Source: Mycosarcoma maydis (taxonomy: Eukaryota > Basidiomycota > Ustilaginomycetes > Ustilaginales). Taken from it: a DNA stretch of 64,000 bases. Of the stretch, positions 22,103-31,482 are shown one piece after another; the stretch's first letter is position 1; every line of letters starts with the position of its first letter. The stretch spans positions 372,001-436,000 of the forward strand of contig NC_026488.1 of the NCBI RefSeq assembly GCF_000328475.2, given 5' to 3'. Below the pieces are notes generated by a model. It was not told the DNA's origin, did not search any database, and saw only the letters and a list, made by a program, of their open reading frames with translations. The translations under genes were made by a program, and so were the position numbers.

Positions 22103-23344
22103 TTAATCTTTGTAGCCAGACTGACGTCTCTGACCTTTGTACAGCGTACGGTCGACCTGGAACCCTTTCGACTTATAATACTCTTCCTCGCGACTGGTGC
22201 CGTCTTCGCTGTCCTTGGGAATCTCGCCACGCACAGCAACACGAATGGCATGTCGCCTGCTGACACCGATGTCCTCGTAAATAGCCGAGTGGATATTGGT
22301 CCTGTTATCCCAGATGGCAACATCACCAGCGTTCCACTTGAAGCGAACGCTAAAGTCGCTAGCGGTAGAAACGTGGTTTGTCAGGAACTGGACGAGATAG
22401 TCGGATTCTGCCTTGGGCACACCGGGAATGTACCTGACGAAACCTGGGTTGAAGAAGAGAGCCTTGTGGTTGGTGACCGGGTGAACGCGGACGAGAGGGT
22501 GTTCGGTCTCGACGGGATCGCGGCGGACCGTGTTACCGTGTCGTCGCGCACCATCTGCCTGGTCGACTGCCGAGTGGATCGCGGTAAGCTTCTCGAGGTA
22601 TTCACGCATAGGATACGAAAGGCGGTCGTACGCAGCATAGCCAGAGGCCCAGAGTGTGTCACCCCCCGCTTCGGGCGAGACGAGCAACTTGAAGGATGTG
22701 TACGAGGGAGGGTTGACTTCGTAAGTCACGTCTGAATGCCACAGGTCTGAGCGCGAGTGCTTGACAGGTCCGCGGTAGATCTTTTCCTGAGGATCTGACG
22801 TGGGATGAGCGTAGACAACGTGCACCTCGTCCAGATCGCCACGAGCGGGCACACCAGTGGTGGCGTGCTTGTGCAAGGGTCCCCAGTACCTTCCGAGTGC
22901 AAGCTGTTCTTCGATAGTCCAGTCGTCCTGACCGCGGAAGAAAACGACACCTCGCTCGGCTACGAGCAGTGCCAACTCATCCTTCTGCTGATCGGTAAGC
23001 TGACCGAGCTTGATTCCTTCGAGCTCGGTACCGATCGTTTGCGTGAGGTCCTTGACAGCCGTAGCTGCGCCAAAGAGCGCTTTCTTGTCAGGGTCCGCAA
23101 AAAGAGCGCGGTCCTTGGGAGGCTCGATGGCGGTGTATGGCTCCCAGTGAACGTCAGGGAAGGAAGGCTTGAAATCGTTGTATGGGTAATCAGCTTCGCT
23201 AGCGAGCGCGCCGAGGTCATAATGCTCCGAATTATAGTTGCCCGCACGGTTGGTGAGTCCGACAGGTCGCTGCGCCTTGATCGCTTTGATGTTCGAAGCC
23301 ACACTGGGCGAGGTAGAGCGAGGTGAAACTGCGACAGGTGCCAT
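22103..23344 (-). CDS. TauD/TfdA-type 2-oxoglutarate dioxygenase, Jlp1-like
   Basis: A 413-residue Fe(II)/2-oxoglutarate-dependent dioxygenase. The iron triad is complete: H203 and D205 in LWHSDVTYE and H352 in NRTNIHSAI. The 2-oxoglutarate-binding Arg is in SRRHAIRVAVRGE (R364 or R368), and VRVHPVTNHKALFFNPGF is the usual conserved block. Length and layout match yeast Jlp1, which oxidises sulfonates such as taurine or isethionate to release sulfite for sulfur assimilation. The substrate here is inferred from the family. The N-terminal 65 residues are variable, with no clear targeting signal. A TATA-like site lies 131 bases upstream. Confidence 0.9.
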   Translation of the reverse strand: MAPVAVSPRSTSPSVASNIKAIKAQRPVGLTNRAGNYNSEHYDLGALASEADYPYNDFKPSFPDVHWEPYTAIEPPKDRALFADPDKKALFGAATAVKDLTQTIGTELEGIKLGQLTDQQKDELALLVAERGVVFFRGQDDWTIEEQLALGRYWGPLHKHATTGVPARGDLDEVHVVYAHPTSDPQEKIYRGPVKHSRSDLWHSDVTYEVNPPSYTSFKLLVSPEAGGDTLWASGYAAYDRLSYPMREYLEKLTAIHSAVDQADGARRHGNTVRRDPVETEHPLVRVHPVTNHKALFFNPGFVRYIPGVPKAESDYLVQFLTNHVSTASDFSVRFKWNAGDVAIWDNRTNIHSAIYEDIGVSRRHAIRVAVRGEIPKDSEDGTSREEEYYKSKGFQVDRTLYKGQRRQSGYKD

Positions 23345-23474
23345 TATTGTGATAACGCTGGAGCGTTAAAGGCTCTATGCTTGAGTGTGAGTAGTTACAA
23401 GGGAGGAGGTACGGGAGGACAAGATCTTGGCAGAGTACGGAGGACGGAAAAGGGGTAGAAGATCCTTGGCTCTG

Positions 23475-23480
23475 TATATA
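23475..23480 (-). promoter_or_regulatory. TATA-like element of the dioxygenase gene
   Basis: Reads CATATATAC on the minus strand, 131 bases upstream of the ATG at 23344. A pyrimidine/purine-biased leader follows. Confidence 0.35.
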
Positions 23481-25266
23481 TGAGCAGGGGCCGAGATAAG
23501 ATGGAACGTCTTGCGGTTACATCCAGTCTCTAGGTGGATGGCGATTGATTATGGCCTTTGACCGACCACTGGCAGGACAACACCGATGTTCAGCAAGCGC
23601 CCTGGCTCTTGCGTGACCAGGAAGCTGTACGATCTGCATGACTTGCGGCAGGGCAGAGATTACGAGTAAAACCCGAAGCTCAGTGATTGAGGTGTTACAC
23701 GGCCCGGAGATCACAAGGTCTCTTTACTGGGAATCGCAGCTTAGCTAGCACGCCACTGGTATGTGGGGCTAAAGAGTGGCTATTGTGAGCTCTTTGCAAC
23801 GGAACGCCGAGCATACACACACGCACCTTTAGGGCGCGGCGATGTTGCGCTTTGCGGCAGATGAGGCTTGATCGAACAGAATGGCGCAACACGTACTCCA
23901 AGCGTAGTAACAGACAGAATGCGGGGAAGCGGATGGTAGCAAGCGGTTTCGCCATTGAGCGAAGAGAACGCTTACGACATGTCGAACCTGGCTATATCGT
24001 ATAGAGCCCGAAGAGCTCAAAAACAGCTGCTATGCAACCAGGTTAGGCGTTCGCCGTCCCTGATGGCGCAACCTGACATTACGGCAAGTGCGACATTTTT
24101 GGCGAGGCGAACAATAATCGTGGACATTTGATGGCTTGGACCCGCTGGCTCACAAAGACTGAGCCTGCCGTTGCGAGTTGCCTTCGTGCTTGTTGGCCCA
24201 AGGCAGCTTCGTTGGTTGTAGAGAACGAACGCCGAGTAAAATGGCGAAATTGTATAGGTGCAAGACGTGATTCGGCTCAATTCGTGATTGCGCAGGTCGG
24301 ACAGCATCTGGCGTGCTTGTCTGTTTGATCGTACATCGTGGATCACGAATCACGAATCGTGAACACCTGAGAATGTGAAAAAAGGTGGTCAAACAACCAA
24401 AAAAATTATTTCGCACATTACGGATGACAGTGTAAGTGTTGGTCTAACACTCTGCCCTTGAAAACGTGAAACCGTGCTGCATGTCGGCTGGTGGTGCGGT
24501 TGGCGTACTTATCTGAATTTTGTATCTCTTAATTCAGACTTAATTCACGTTTTTTCTTATCTTTGATAACGCGGGGTGGCGGTGGCCGACAGAATGACCG
24601 CTGTTTCACTAACGTTATGTGGCTGTCCGTCCACCTTCGCATGCTGAACCACGAAGAACTTCAGTTAAATTTCGAGATGCCCAGGAAGCAAACCGAGAAA
24701 CGCCGGATCGTGCAACCCACGTTCGCCACGCCGACAGCCAAAGATAAGCAGCTTCTGGAGTCACCACCGCTACCGCTGCTGCAACTGTTGCGGCTGCCTC
24801 TGTCACCTTGGTCCGCTTTGGGCGTGTACGGCGGCCTCGAGACCATCTCAGGCCCGTGAATACTCCGACCATGCGCCTCGAGTTGGCTTGAAGCAAAGCC
24901 AAACAACAGCCGAGGGGACGCACATGAGGATTGTACTTCCTCCCAGCTTGTCCTGTGAGCCTTCAGGGAATAGAAGCAGGCCCGCTATGGTGTCGGTCGT
25001 GTGCTTCGGCATGCAAGGCTACCGTGGGAACCAAAGTCGCCCACTTGATAAGATTCTTGCACCAGACTCTCTCTCTGTTTCCTCTGTCCCTTCCCATGTT
25101 CAGCTTGTTCTGCTCGTGGCTGTAAGAACACATGTCTCACAAGACAGTCACGAGTCCTCCTCGAGACACCGCATATGGGACCACACTGTCCTTGTGTCTC
25201 GGTTTATTTTCTCTTCCCAACTCCTTCCACAATCCACGAGAGAGCTCCTTCGGAAGTTGTACATGT

Positions 25267-25292
25267 GAGATGCGAGATGCGAGATGCGAGAT
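25267..25292 (+). repeat. Tandem repeat, unit GAGATGC, 3.7 copies
   Basis: Three perfect 7-base units plus GAGAT. Intergenic. Another period-7 array with a different unit from the GAATCGT family. Confidence 0.9.
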
Positions 25293-25675
25293 TTCCCAAT
25301 CCCGTTGCCTTCACACGCCGCAGCAGTTCTGCAAGGTTGCATCGTACTCGACTCTTGTGGTATGTCTCTCGATAGTGCGTGCCACTTTACGCTAGACACG
25401 GTGAGCCGCGACGTTGGGTGCTTGAAAGTCGGTCTTCAATTGACAGTTCCGCCTGAGGTCCTCCCAGGGTGTGCGATCCGACTTCTCCGAGAGTATAGAC
25501 CCACATCGAAGGAGAGGTTCATTCCTGTGCAAAGCATGCACCGTTGCATCTGACAGCGTCGTTGCCTATTCAACGAGCGGCTCACTTCATATAGCCCGAA
25601 CCGTTTACGTTGCGCAGTTCCATTACGCCCCCGCTTGCTCGTTATTCTACCATCCTTTCCCTGTCAACTATCCAG

Positions 25676-26974
25676 ATGCAGCTTAGCATGTTAGCCTTCC
25701 CATCCGAACGCAGTCGCTCGGACGACGAAAGTATCTTCACTACAGAATCCTCCATCACCGTCACCTCGGACCGGTATCTTGCTCCTCATCTCAACGGCTT
25801 TAGTCGCAGCGCAAGTGCGAGCAAGGTCCGAGGTCAATTCTCTGGCGCTTACCTTCAGACACCGTTTGCTCAACCTGGTCTCGTCGATAGAGAGTATGTT
25901 CACGCCCACTCCAGTTTTTTGGCAACGATCTCGGATGACTATCTCGACAGCTTCCTCATGCCTCTTTCACGCAATACTGATGGTGCGAAACCCAAGTCTC
26001 GTCCACCGCGAAGCATGATGCCCGAACTCAAAGTGATCGACAGTGATACGATGGAGGCAGCGTGGGAAGATGAGAGTTGCGTGGACGGCTCGAGTCCTCA
26101 CTTGGAACCGCACGAGTCGGACTCGGTGGAGGATCGGTTCGAGATGGAAGCATTGCGAAGGCAGGTGGAGCAGTTACAGCTGGCTTTGCAGTTGCAAAGC
26201 CAGCAATTGGCTCTGTTGGAATCGCGAGCACAGCATAGACCTCGTGCTGTCAGTTCTAGGTCGAGTCAGATCTTGCAACAACAAGCAGCAGTGTACGACA
26301 TTGATTCTTCCACCCACCTGCCTTCGCCATCAACTCATCATCCACCTCCTTCGATGACCCAGAGGTCCATATCACGTGCACCATCAACCTCGCTTCGTTC
26401 GTCGAAGCTCCCTCCTGCACATCTAGCTACCGCTCCTACAAGAGAGCTTCCACCAACACCAACCGTTCACCACCCATTCGCCGACAGATCCTCACCACGA
26501 CCCTCCTCGTCTCTAACTGACCCCGACAAGCTCGAACATCTCGACCGCAAAGTAGCCGTGCTTGAACAGCTCCTCGAGGCGCTCAACTCGCAAACGCACC
26601 CAGCTACCTCTCCCAATCTCATCTCCTCACCCTCTCCCACCACGAGCAGCTTAACCACTTTACGCACTAACGCATCAACTCCGGACAGTGCATCTGCTTT
26701 CCACTTCAATCCCACACCGCCAGCGCCCATCAGCAATACAGCCAAATTCACCACCAACATGTTCCGGATCAAGAAAGCCGCAACAGTGAGCAGCAGCGGC
26801 AAAAGTAGCTTCTCGGCAAGCAGCATCCGGTCGGTCGATATTGAAGCGCAAGCCGAAAGCACAACAAGAGTCAGTTGGAGTCGCAAAAGAACCGAGAAAG
26901 TTGCACAACCTAAAGCCAAAGTTCGACAAGGTCCAGGTCGCGGTAGAATGGTGATTCGAGAAACAGCTGCCTGA
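25676..26974 (+). CDS. Unknown Ser/Pro-rich coiled-coil protein
   Basis: I do not recognise this 432-residue protein. It has a predicted coiled coil at about residues 155-190 (MEALRRQVEQLQLALQLQSQ), long Ser/Thr/Pro-rich disordered stretches, a second short helical segment (LEHLDRKVAVLEQLLEAL) and a basic C-terminus with SRKRTEKVAQPKAKVRQGPG. There is no signal peptide or membrane segment. Codon use and the long uninterrupted frame support a real gene. The frame is open 66 bases further upstream but without an ATG. A second Met four codons in (MLAFPS) is an alternative start. Confidence 0.65.
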   Translation: MQLSMLAFPSERSRSDDESIFTTESSITVTSDRYLAPHLNGFSRSASASKVRGQFSGAYLQTPFAQPGLVDREYVHAHSSFLATISDDYLDSFLMPLSRNTDGAKPKSRPPRSMMPELKVIDSDTMEAAWEDESCVDGSSPHLEPHESDSVEDRFEMEALRRQVEQLQLALQLQSQQLALLESRAQHRPRAVSSRSSQILQQQAAVYDIDSSTHLPSPSTHHPPPSMTQRSISRAPSTSLRSSKLPPAHLATAPTRELPPTPTVHHPFADRSSPRPSSSLTDPDKLEHLDRKVAVLEQLLEALNSQTHPATSPNLISSPSPTTSSLTTLRTNASTPDSASAFHFNPTPPAPISNTAKFTTNMFRIKKAATVSSSGKSSFSASSIRSVDIEAQAESTTRVSWSRKRTEKVAQPKAKVRQGPGRGRMVIRETAA

Positions 26975-27114
26975 TATAGCGCTATCTCGTTTTGTTTCAC
27001 AGTACATAGTACAGTCACTCATGTGAATACTTTAACGCAACTAGTATGATTGCTTTTCAGGCCATGTAGACATTGCCTGGTCAACCGCAACTGCGTCACA
27101 GAAAATCTGGTTGC

Positions 27115-29751
27115 TTAAGTTGACAGGTGTTGAAGACGAGCCTGAATCTCGACATACGTCTTATTCTGTTCGTAGGCGAGTTGATCGGTTGCTGGTCGAT
27201 TCGGTGCCTCGCCAGGCACCCAGCCTCCCTCTGGTACACCTGTAGGGTAGCGTGGCGGTGCCCAACCGCTTTCGCCTCGCTGGCTCAGCGTATCAGCAGC
27301 CACATCAGTTGGCTGTGTTGTTGGCTCACCTGGACCCTTAGCGTGTGCATGGTGTGACAGCGGCACATCTGCGACACTGCCGCTATCTGGAAACTGCAAC
27401 GCAGTCGCGTGAAAAGCATGCAAAGCAGATCTATACGAGTGATCAAGCCCTTCACGTACAATCCACCTACGACCCTTGAGCCAGCTCTGCACCCTTCCTC
27501 GATCCTTCTTCGCGAGCTCCTCTGGATCGTTGATCGAAAGCGCGTCGTCTTGGATAGACACGTCACCCTTCCCTTCTAGAGAAAGCACGGACCAGCCGAT
27601 GACCATCATACCGGGCGGTCGTTGCTCGCCACTGTTCTCGAGCGCTTCCACGATACCGTCGAGCGTGCTAGCGACCATTCTTTGGTCTGAAGAACTAGCA
27701 CGTTCGATGATTGCGATGGGCGTGTAGGGTGGGAAGACGGCACCTTCTCGATCGCCGATGCTCTCTTCGTCTGCGACAGTTGTTGAGGATGCAGATTGAG
27801 GTGCACCGGCAGTAAGGGTAGCTACCACAGCACCAAGTCGTGCTACTCCCATCAGAATGATCAACGTGCGACTGCGATCATAGCCGGGCAGCTTGACCTT
27901 CTTGCCCCCCTTTCCAACCCCGGTGCACAGCACAAGCGAGTCGGCTGCGCCTCTCTGAGTGACTGGAATGCCCAACATGGCCGGTGCTGCGATGCTGCTG
28001 CTGATGCCGGGTACAACCGTACACTCGATACCAGCGTTTCGGAACGCCAAGACTTCTTCGCCCCCTCGACCGTAGACGAACGGGTCGCCCTGTTTCAGCC
28101 TGACCACGGTCTTTCCCTCTTCCAGGGCAGCACGCAGCGCTTTGGCAATAAGCTCGGACTGGGCACCCTCAGCATTGCCAGGGAATTTTTTGGCGATCTC
28201 CAGAGGTGTGCTCTTGGGGATCAATTTGAGGATAGAAGCCGGCACCAGCTTGTCAGACAGGATGAGATCGGTCGAGGGTGACGTAAGGAGTTTGTAGGCG
28301 AGAGTGGTGAGAAGGCCCGGATGACCAGGACCCGAGCCAAGAAGGTAGATGTGACCTCGTCTAGTCGAGGTCGGCTGCGGAGGACGAATGTCGAGCGAGT
28401 GCTGAGAACGAGCGCGATGAGCTGCACAAGAAGGAGCAGTTGCTCCAATGCCAGCTGCCGTCTCGGAATGCTGGTTGCTGCGAACAAGAGTGGAGCGGCC
28501 TCTAGACGCATCTTGGCCCTCTTGTCCTACCGCTATCGACGATGTGGTATTCACCAGGGTGGTATTCACTGAAGCTGCACTTTGATGAGACTGTTCTTCA
28601 CCATGTGCCCGAAGGGCTTCGCTCATCTGCTGCTCGCCCAGATTGCCCAGATACTCGATGGGCCAATATTCGCTGATCTGCGCGACCCAACGCATCCGAC
28701 GTTTCGTGCGCTCTTCTGCTTGTTGCAGTCCCTGATCGTGCTTTGCTTGTAGCTGTGTGATTCGAACACTGGTACCGATGCTGTCGATAGGGTTCTTGGG
28801 TATCAGCTGCGGCACGGGGCTGTTGAGTGGCGTTGAATCGAAAGAGAGGTCCTCCTCCTCTACTTCGGCGATTCCGGTCTTAGCCGTGGGAGCGTCGCTA
28901 CGCTTTTTACGTTTGGCAGCTGATACGGGAGCTTCCGATTGCCGTTTGGCGAGATCACGCATCAAACCGACCTTTTCAACGGCATCGCCCACATTGTGTG
29001 GAAGAGCCGATACAATCTCTCGTCGAATGCGGCCGGCGAGACGACACCCACGGCCGTTGGTGGTCACCGCGATCTGCAAGGAAGAAGATGACGCTGATGG
29101 GAGAGCTGAACAGGTTCTGTTGGACTGTGCAGATGACGCCTCAAGTATAGCGCTGCTGCATGGGAAGCGGTAGTTGGCGGGAAAGGAAAAGTCGCACAGA
29201 TTTGGCTTGTCGGCTACATTGATCGGGATTCGTCGTTTTCGGCAAAGTTGAGCGATGACTTCGGCTCGTGCGTACGATGTCAGGGCCATCTCTGCAACAA
29301 CCGAGTCATCATCATCATCGCCATCAACGTTTCTTGAGTTGGATTTGGTGGGGGCATTCTGGGTTTCATCTCCAGAATGAAGTGTGTCGGTGACGCAAAC
29401 AGCAAAGATGGCGTTGATCTCGCCGTCAAACGTGTCTAGAATACCGTTCCATGTGAGTTCCACTGACTGCTTTGTGGAGAAACAGTCAACATCAACAATG
29501 TGGTGTACCACTTGTCCTGAGGCGATGCGATGTTCGAGCTCTGCGCAGGGTTGAAAGAGCGAAGAAGAGCCAACGTGAAGTTCGGGCGATGCAGCAACAC
29601 TGATGACAACAGGCTGGATGCCAGCTTCGAGGCACGCAAAGCATCTTGACGCTGCAAGCTTGCCCGTTCCCAATACCAACGCAACTTTGCCTGCAGGAGG
29701 CCGATGCGAGAGCAAGAGGCTGGCGGTCGGGTTGGGTTCCGGGAAGTGCAT
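27115..29751 (-). CDS. MET1: Siroheme synthase: Met8-like domain fused to uroporphyrinogen-III methyltransferase
   Basis: An 878-residue enzyme of siroheme synthesis, the cofactor of sulfite reductase. The N-terminal part begins with an NAD-binding Met8-like fold (AGKVALVLGTGKLAASRC), includes VADKPNLCDFSFPANYRF and continues to about residue 290. After a basic linker, residues about 475-780 form the S-adenosylmethionine methyltransferase: GHIYLLGSGPGHPGLLT, VVRLKQGDPFVYGRGGEEV, VPGISSSIAAPAMLGIPVT and TLIILMGVARL. The tail after that is low complexity, ending in a conserved-looking Gly/Pro-rich segment. Similar Met8-Met1 fusions occur in other fungi. The frame stays open for 62 codons upstream of the ATG with mitochondrial-like composition, but no ATG is present there, so I start at 29751. 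Confidence 0.88.
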   Translation of the reverse strand: MHFPEPNPTASLLLSHRPPAGKVALVLGTGKLAASRCFACLEAGIQPVVISVAASPELHVGSSSLFQPCAELEHRIASGQVVHHIVDVDCFSTKQSVELTWNGILDTFDGEINAIFAVCVTDTLHSGDETQNAPTKSNSRNVDGDDDDDSVVAEMALTSYARAEVIAQLCRKRRIPINVADKPNLCDFSFPANYRFPCSSAILEASSAQSNRTCSALPSASSSSLQIAVTTNGRGCRLAGRIRREIVSALPHNVGDAVEKVGLMRDLAKRQSEAPVSAAKRKKRSDAPTAKTGIAEVEEEDLSFDSTPLNSPVPQLIPKNPIDSIGTSVRITQLQAKHDQGLQQAEERTKRRMRWVAQISEYWPIEYLGNLGEQQMSEALRAHGEEQSHQSAASVNTTLVNTTSSIAVGQEGQDASRGRSTLVRSNQHSETAAGIGATAPSCAAHRARSQHSLDIRPPQPTSTRRGHIYLLGSGPGHPGLLTTLAYKLLTSPSTDLILSDKLVPASILKLIPKSTPLEIAKKFPGNAEGAQSELIAKALRAALEEGKTVVRLKQGDPFVYGRGGEEVLAFRNAGIECTVVPGISSSIAAPAMLGIPVTQRGAADSLVLCTGVGKGGKKVKLPGYDRSRTLIILMGVARLGAVVATLTAGAPQSASSTTVADEESIGDREGAVFPPYTPIAIIERASSSDQRMVASTLDGIVEALENSGEQRPPGMMVIGWSVLSLEGKGDVSIQDDALSINDPEELAKKDRGRVQSWLKGRRWIVREGLDHSYRSALHAFHATALQFPDSGSVADVPLSHHAHAKGPGEPTTQPTDVAADTLSQRGESGWAPPRYPTGVPEGGWVPGEAPNRPATDQLAYEQNKTYVEIQARLQHLST

Positions 29752-30599
29752 GGTAGCGGGAAGCGCCTCAAGGCGTTGGCTCGACAATCGAGTCGTGGCT
29801 TCTTGGAGATCGCTACTCAGTGAGCGAGCGTTGTGCTTGACCAAACGGATGAAAGGATGGTGGTTGACTAGACGGAAAGCGCAGTTCGCTGAACTTTGGA
29901 TCCTCAGAGCCAAAGTCGTGAGTGTGACACGGAACAAGATGCAATCACGAATCTGTGAATCCCCAATCGTGAATCGTGAATCGTGAATAGTTAGTTAATC
30001 ACGAATCTCAAATTCAACTGATCACAATCGTGAATGGCTGATGGCTTCTTGAGTTTTTTGGGTGGGAAAGCTGATAAGATAGTCAGCCACAAACTCGCGT
30101 CGGACCTGGCAAAATTCATGGATTGATAATCGTGAATCCAATTACGAATCGGATTCACGATGAGCTACAAGACGTGAGACTACTTGTGCCACGCTCGTAG
30201 GACCAATGAATGCATATACTTTTCAACCACGCTGACCTGACACCCTTCACACGTTCGCTGTCAACGCTCAAACTTTGACCACTCTGCAGCGCCCAGATTC
30301 GATCGTAACGCTGTAGCCACGAGCGCTCTAGAGATCGGGAAATCGAGAGATCGGGCAAGGTGACGAAATAGACAGAGATTAGTTACTGGATGCTGGGTCG
30401 ATACAAGAGTGGTGTGGGGTATTAATGATACAATGCAGTACAAAGCCTAAGTTCCGGAAGCGCTCTGCCGCTGTGGCGTGTGGCGAGAGCCTGTGCATGC
30501 AATCCAAACAGGGTGTGCATGATGGTGGTGAGGTAGAAAACCCAAGGTAGCGGTGATTGTCGTCGCAATCGCACTGATGACGAAACGGTGTAAGAAGGT
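29752..30599. other. Intergenic region between the siroheme synthase start and COX17 end
   Basis: About 850 bases. It contains a dense group of the heptamer family at 29944-30036, including three tandem units at 29965-29988, and mixed-orientation copies at 30128-30160. No gene was recognised beyond the open frame noted for siroheme synthase. Confidence 0.6.
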
Positions 30600-30941
30600 T
30601 CAGATCTTGTATCCAAGCGACGCCATGCATTCGCGGTGCTTTTTGACGAGCTCTTCACACTTTCTAGCCGATTCGCCATGCTCCTCCACGCTATGACCAA
30701 ACTTGAAGAAGCATTCGTCTCGTGCCGCCTTGGTCTCTGGGCAGGCGCAACATCTGTCGAATGCGGAAAGATCAGAGTGGTAGTAAGAAAGGGAAAAGAA
30801 TTAGAAGCTTGTCAGCATGTACACCAACAAGTGTTCAAGTGGAAGAGTTCTGCACTTCGCCATCGAGACTTACGGCTTGATACCTTTGGGATTGAGCTCA
30901 GTGACAAACTTGTTGTTTGTCTGAGGCGCCGCTTCTGACAT
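30600..30941 (-). CDS. COX17: Cytochrome c oxidase copper chaperone Cox17, one intron
   Basis: A 73-residue copper chaperone of the mitochondrial intermembrane space that delivers Cu(I) to Sco1 and Cox11. Exon 1 is 30941-30874 and exon 2 is 30753-30600. The intron (30873-30754, 120 bases) has GTAAGT and CGACAG borders. Splicing produces [18 protein letters not shown], the Cox17 hallmark. The copper-binding pair is C24-C25, and the twin CX9C motifs are C27-C37 and C55-C65; the protein ends in CMASLGYKI as expected. The loop between the two CX9C helices has 17 residues, longer than in the human protein. The first exon is only 68 bases. It is divergent from the M16 protease gene, with starts 541 bases apart. 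Confidence 0.95.
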
Positions 30942-31482
30942 GGCTGTTTCGCTGTGAATGGCCGGATGCAGCCAGACGGATGATAGGAACAAGTACGGAG
31001 ATGATGGTCGTCACAGTATTGGAATCCAACCAGTCACGACTCCGAGGGAACAGGGTGCTGCTTGCTCGGAACGGAAATTGCAATCGTCACACTCACAATC
31101 ACGAATCACAGGAATCACGTCGTTGCTCGGCTTGTGGCGAAATCTGGGAAACTTTACGAAACTTGGTTTCTTCTAAAGCCGATATCCGACGCGGAAGCAT
31201 AGGCGATGAATTCATCGGCAGATTCCTCTTCAACTTGGCATAGATTTGCACCCGATCACCGTAAAGCTAAGCAGCAAGGGATAAGTTTGCAGATCTTTTG
31301 TGTCGTTGTGCCACTCACGACTCTCAAACACCGAAAGGGTCCTCCCACGTCCGATCAAGGCTCAGCTGCGTTCTGCGATGCTTTGCTCTTGACGCCATCA
31401 TTTCTTGCTTGTTCAGTTTCTGGTGATTGAGCATCCTTAGACTGTTGTCAAGCACTTCAAGCACTTTGCCACAGCTTCGTTG
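30942..31482. other. Divergent promoter region of COX17 and the M16 protease
   Basis: 541 bases between two starts. It contains an AATCACGAATCACAGGAATC group near 31094 and a CACTCACGACTC motif near 31313. No gene was recognised. Confidence 0.6.

Larger units (their letters stand above)
23345..25675. other. Gene-poor intergenic region, about 2.3 kb
   Basis: Separates the divergent dioxygenase (-) and the unknown coiled-coil gene (+). Open frames of up to about 100 codons occur on both strands, but none resembles a known protein or has plausible composition. It contains inverted GAATCGT copies at about 24337-24361 and the GAGATGC array at 25267. The last 200 bases are probably the leader of the gene at 25676. 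Confidence 0.55.

Noticed and set aside
24563..24923. Overlapping frames of about 100 codons on both strands in the 2.3 kb gap
   Set aside because: No resemblance to any protein, low-complexity Leu/Pro or Arg/Ala content, and neither strand favoured.
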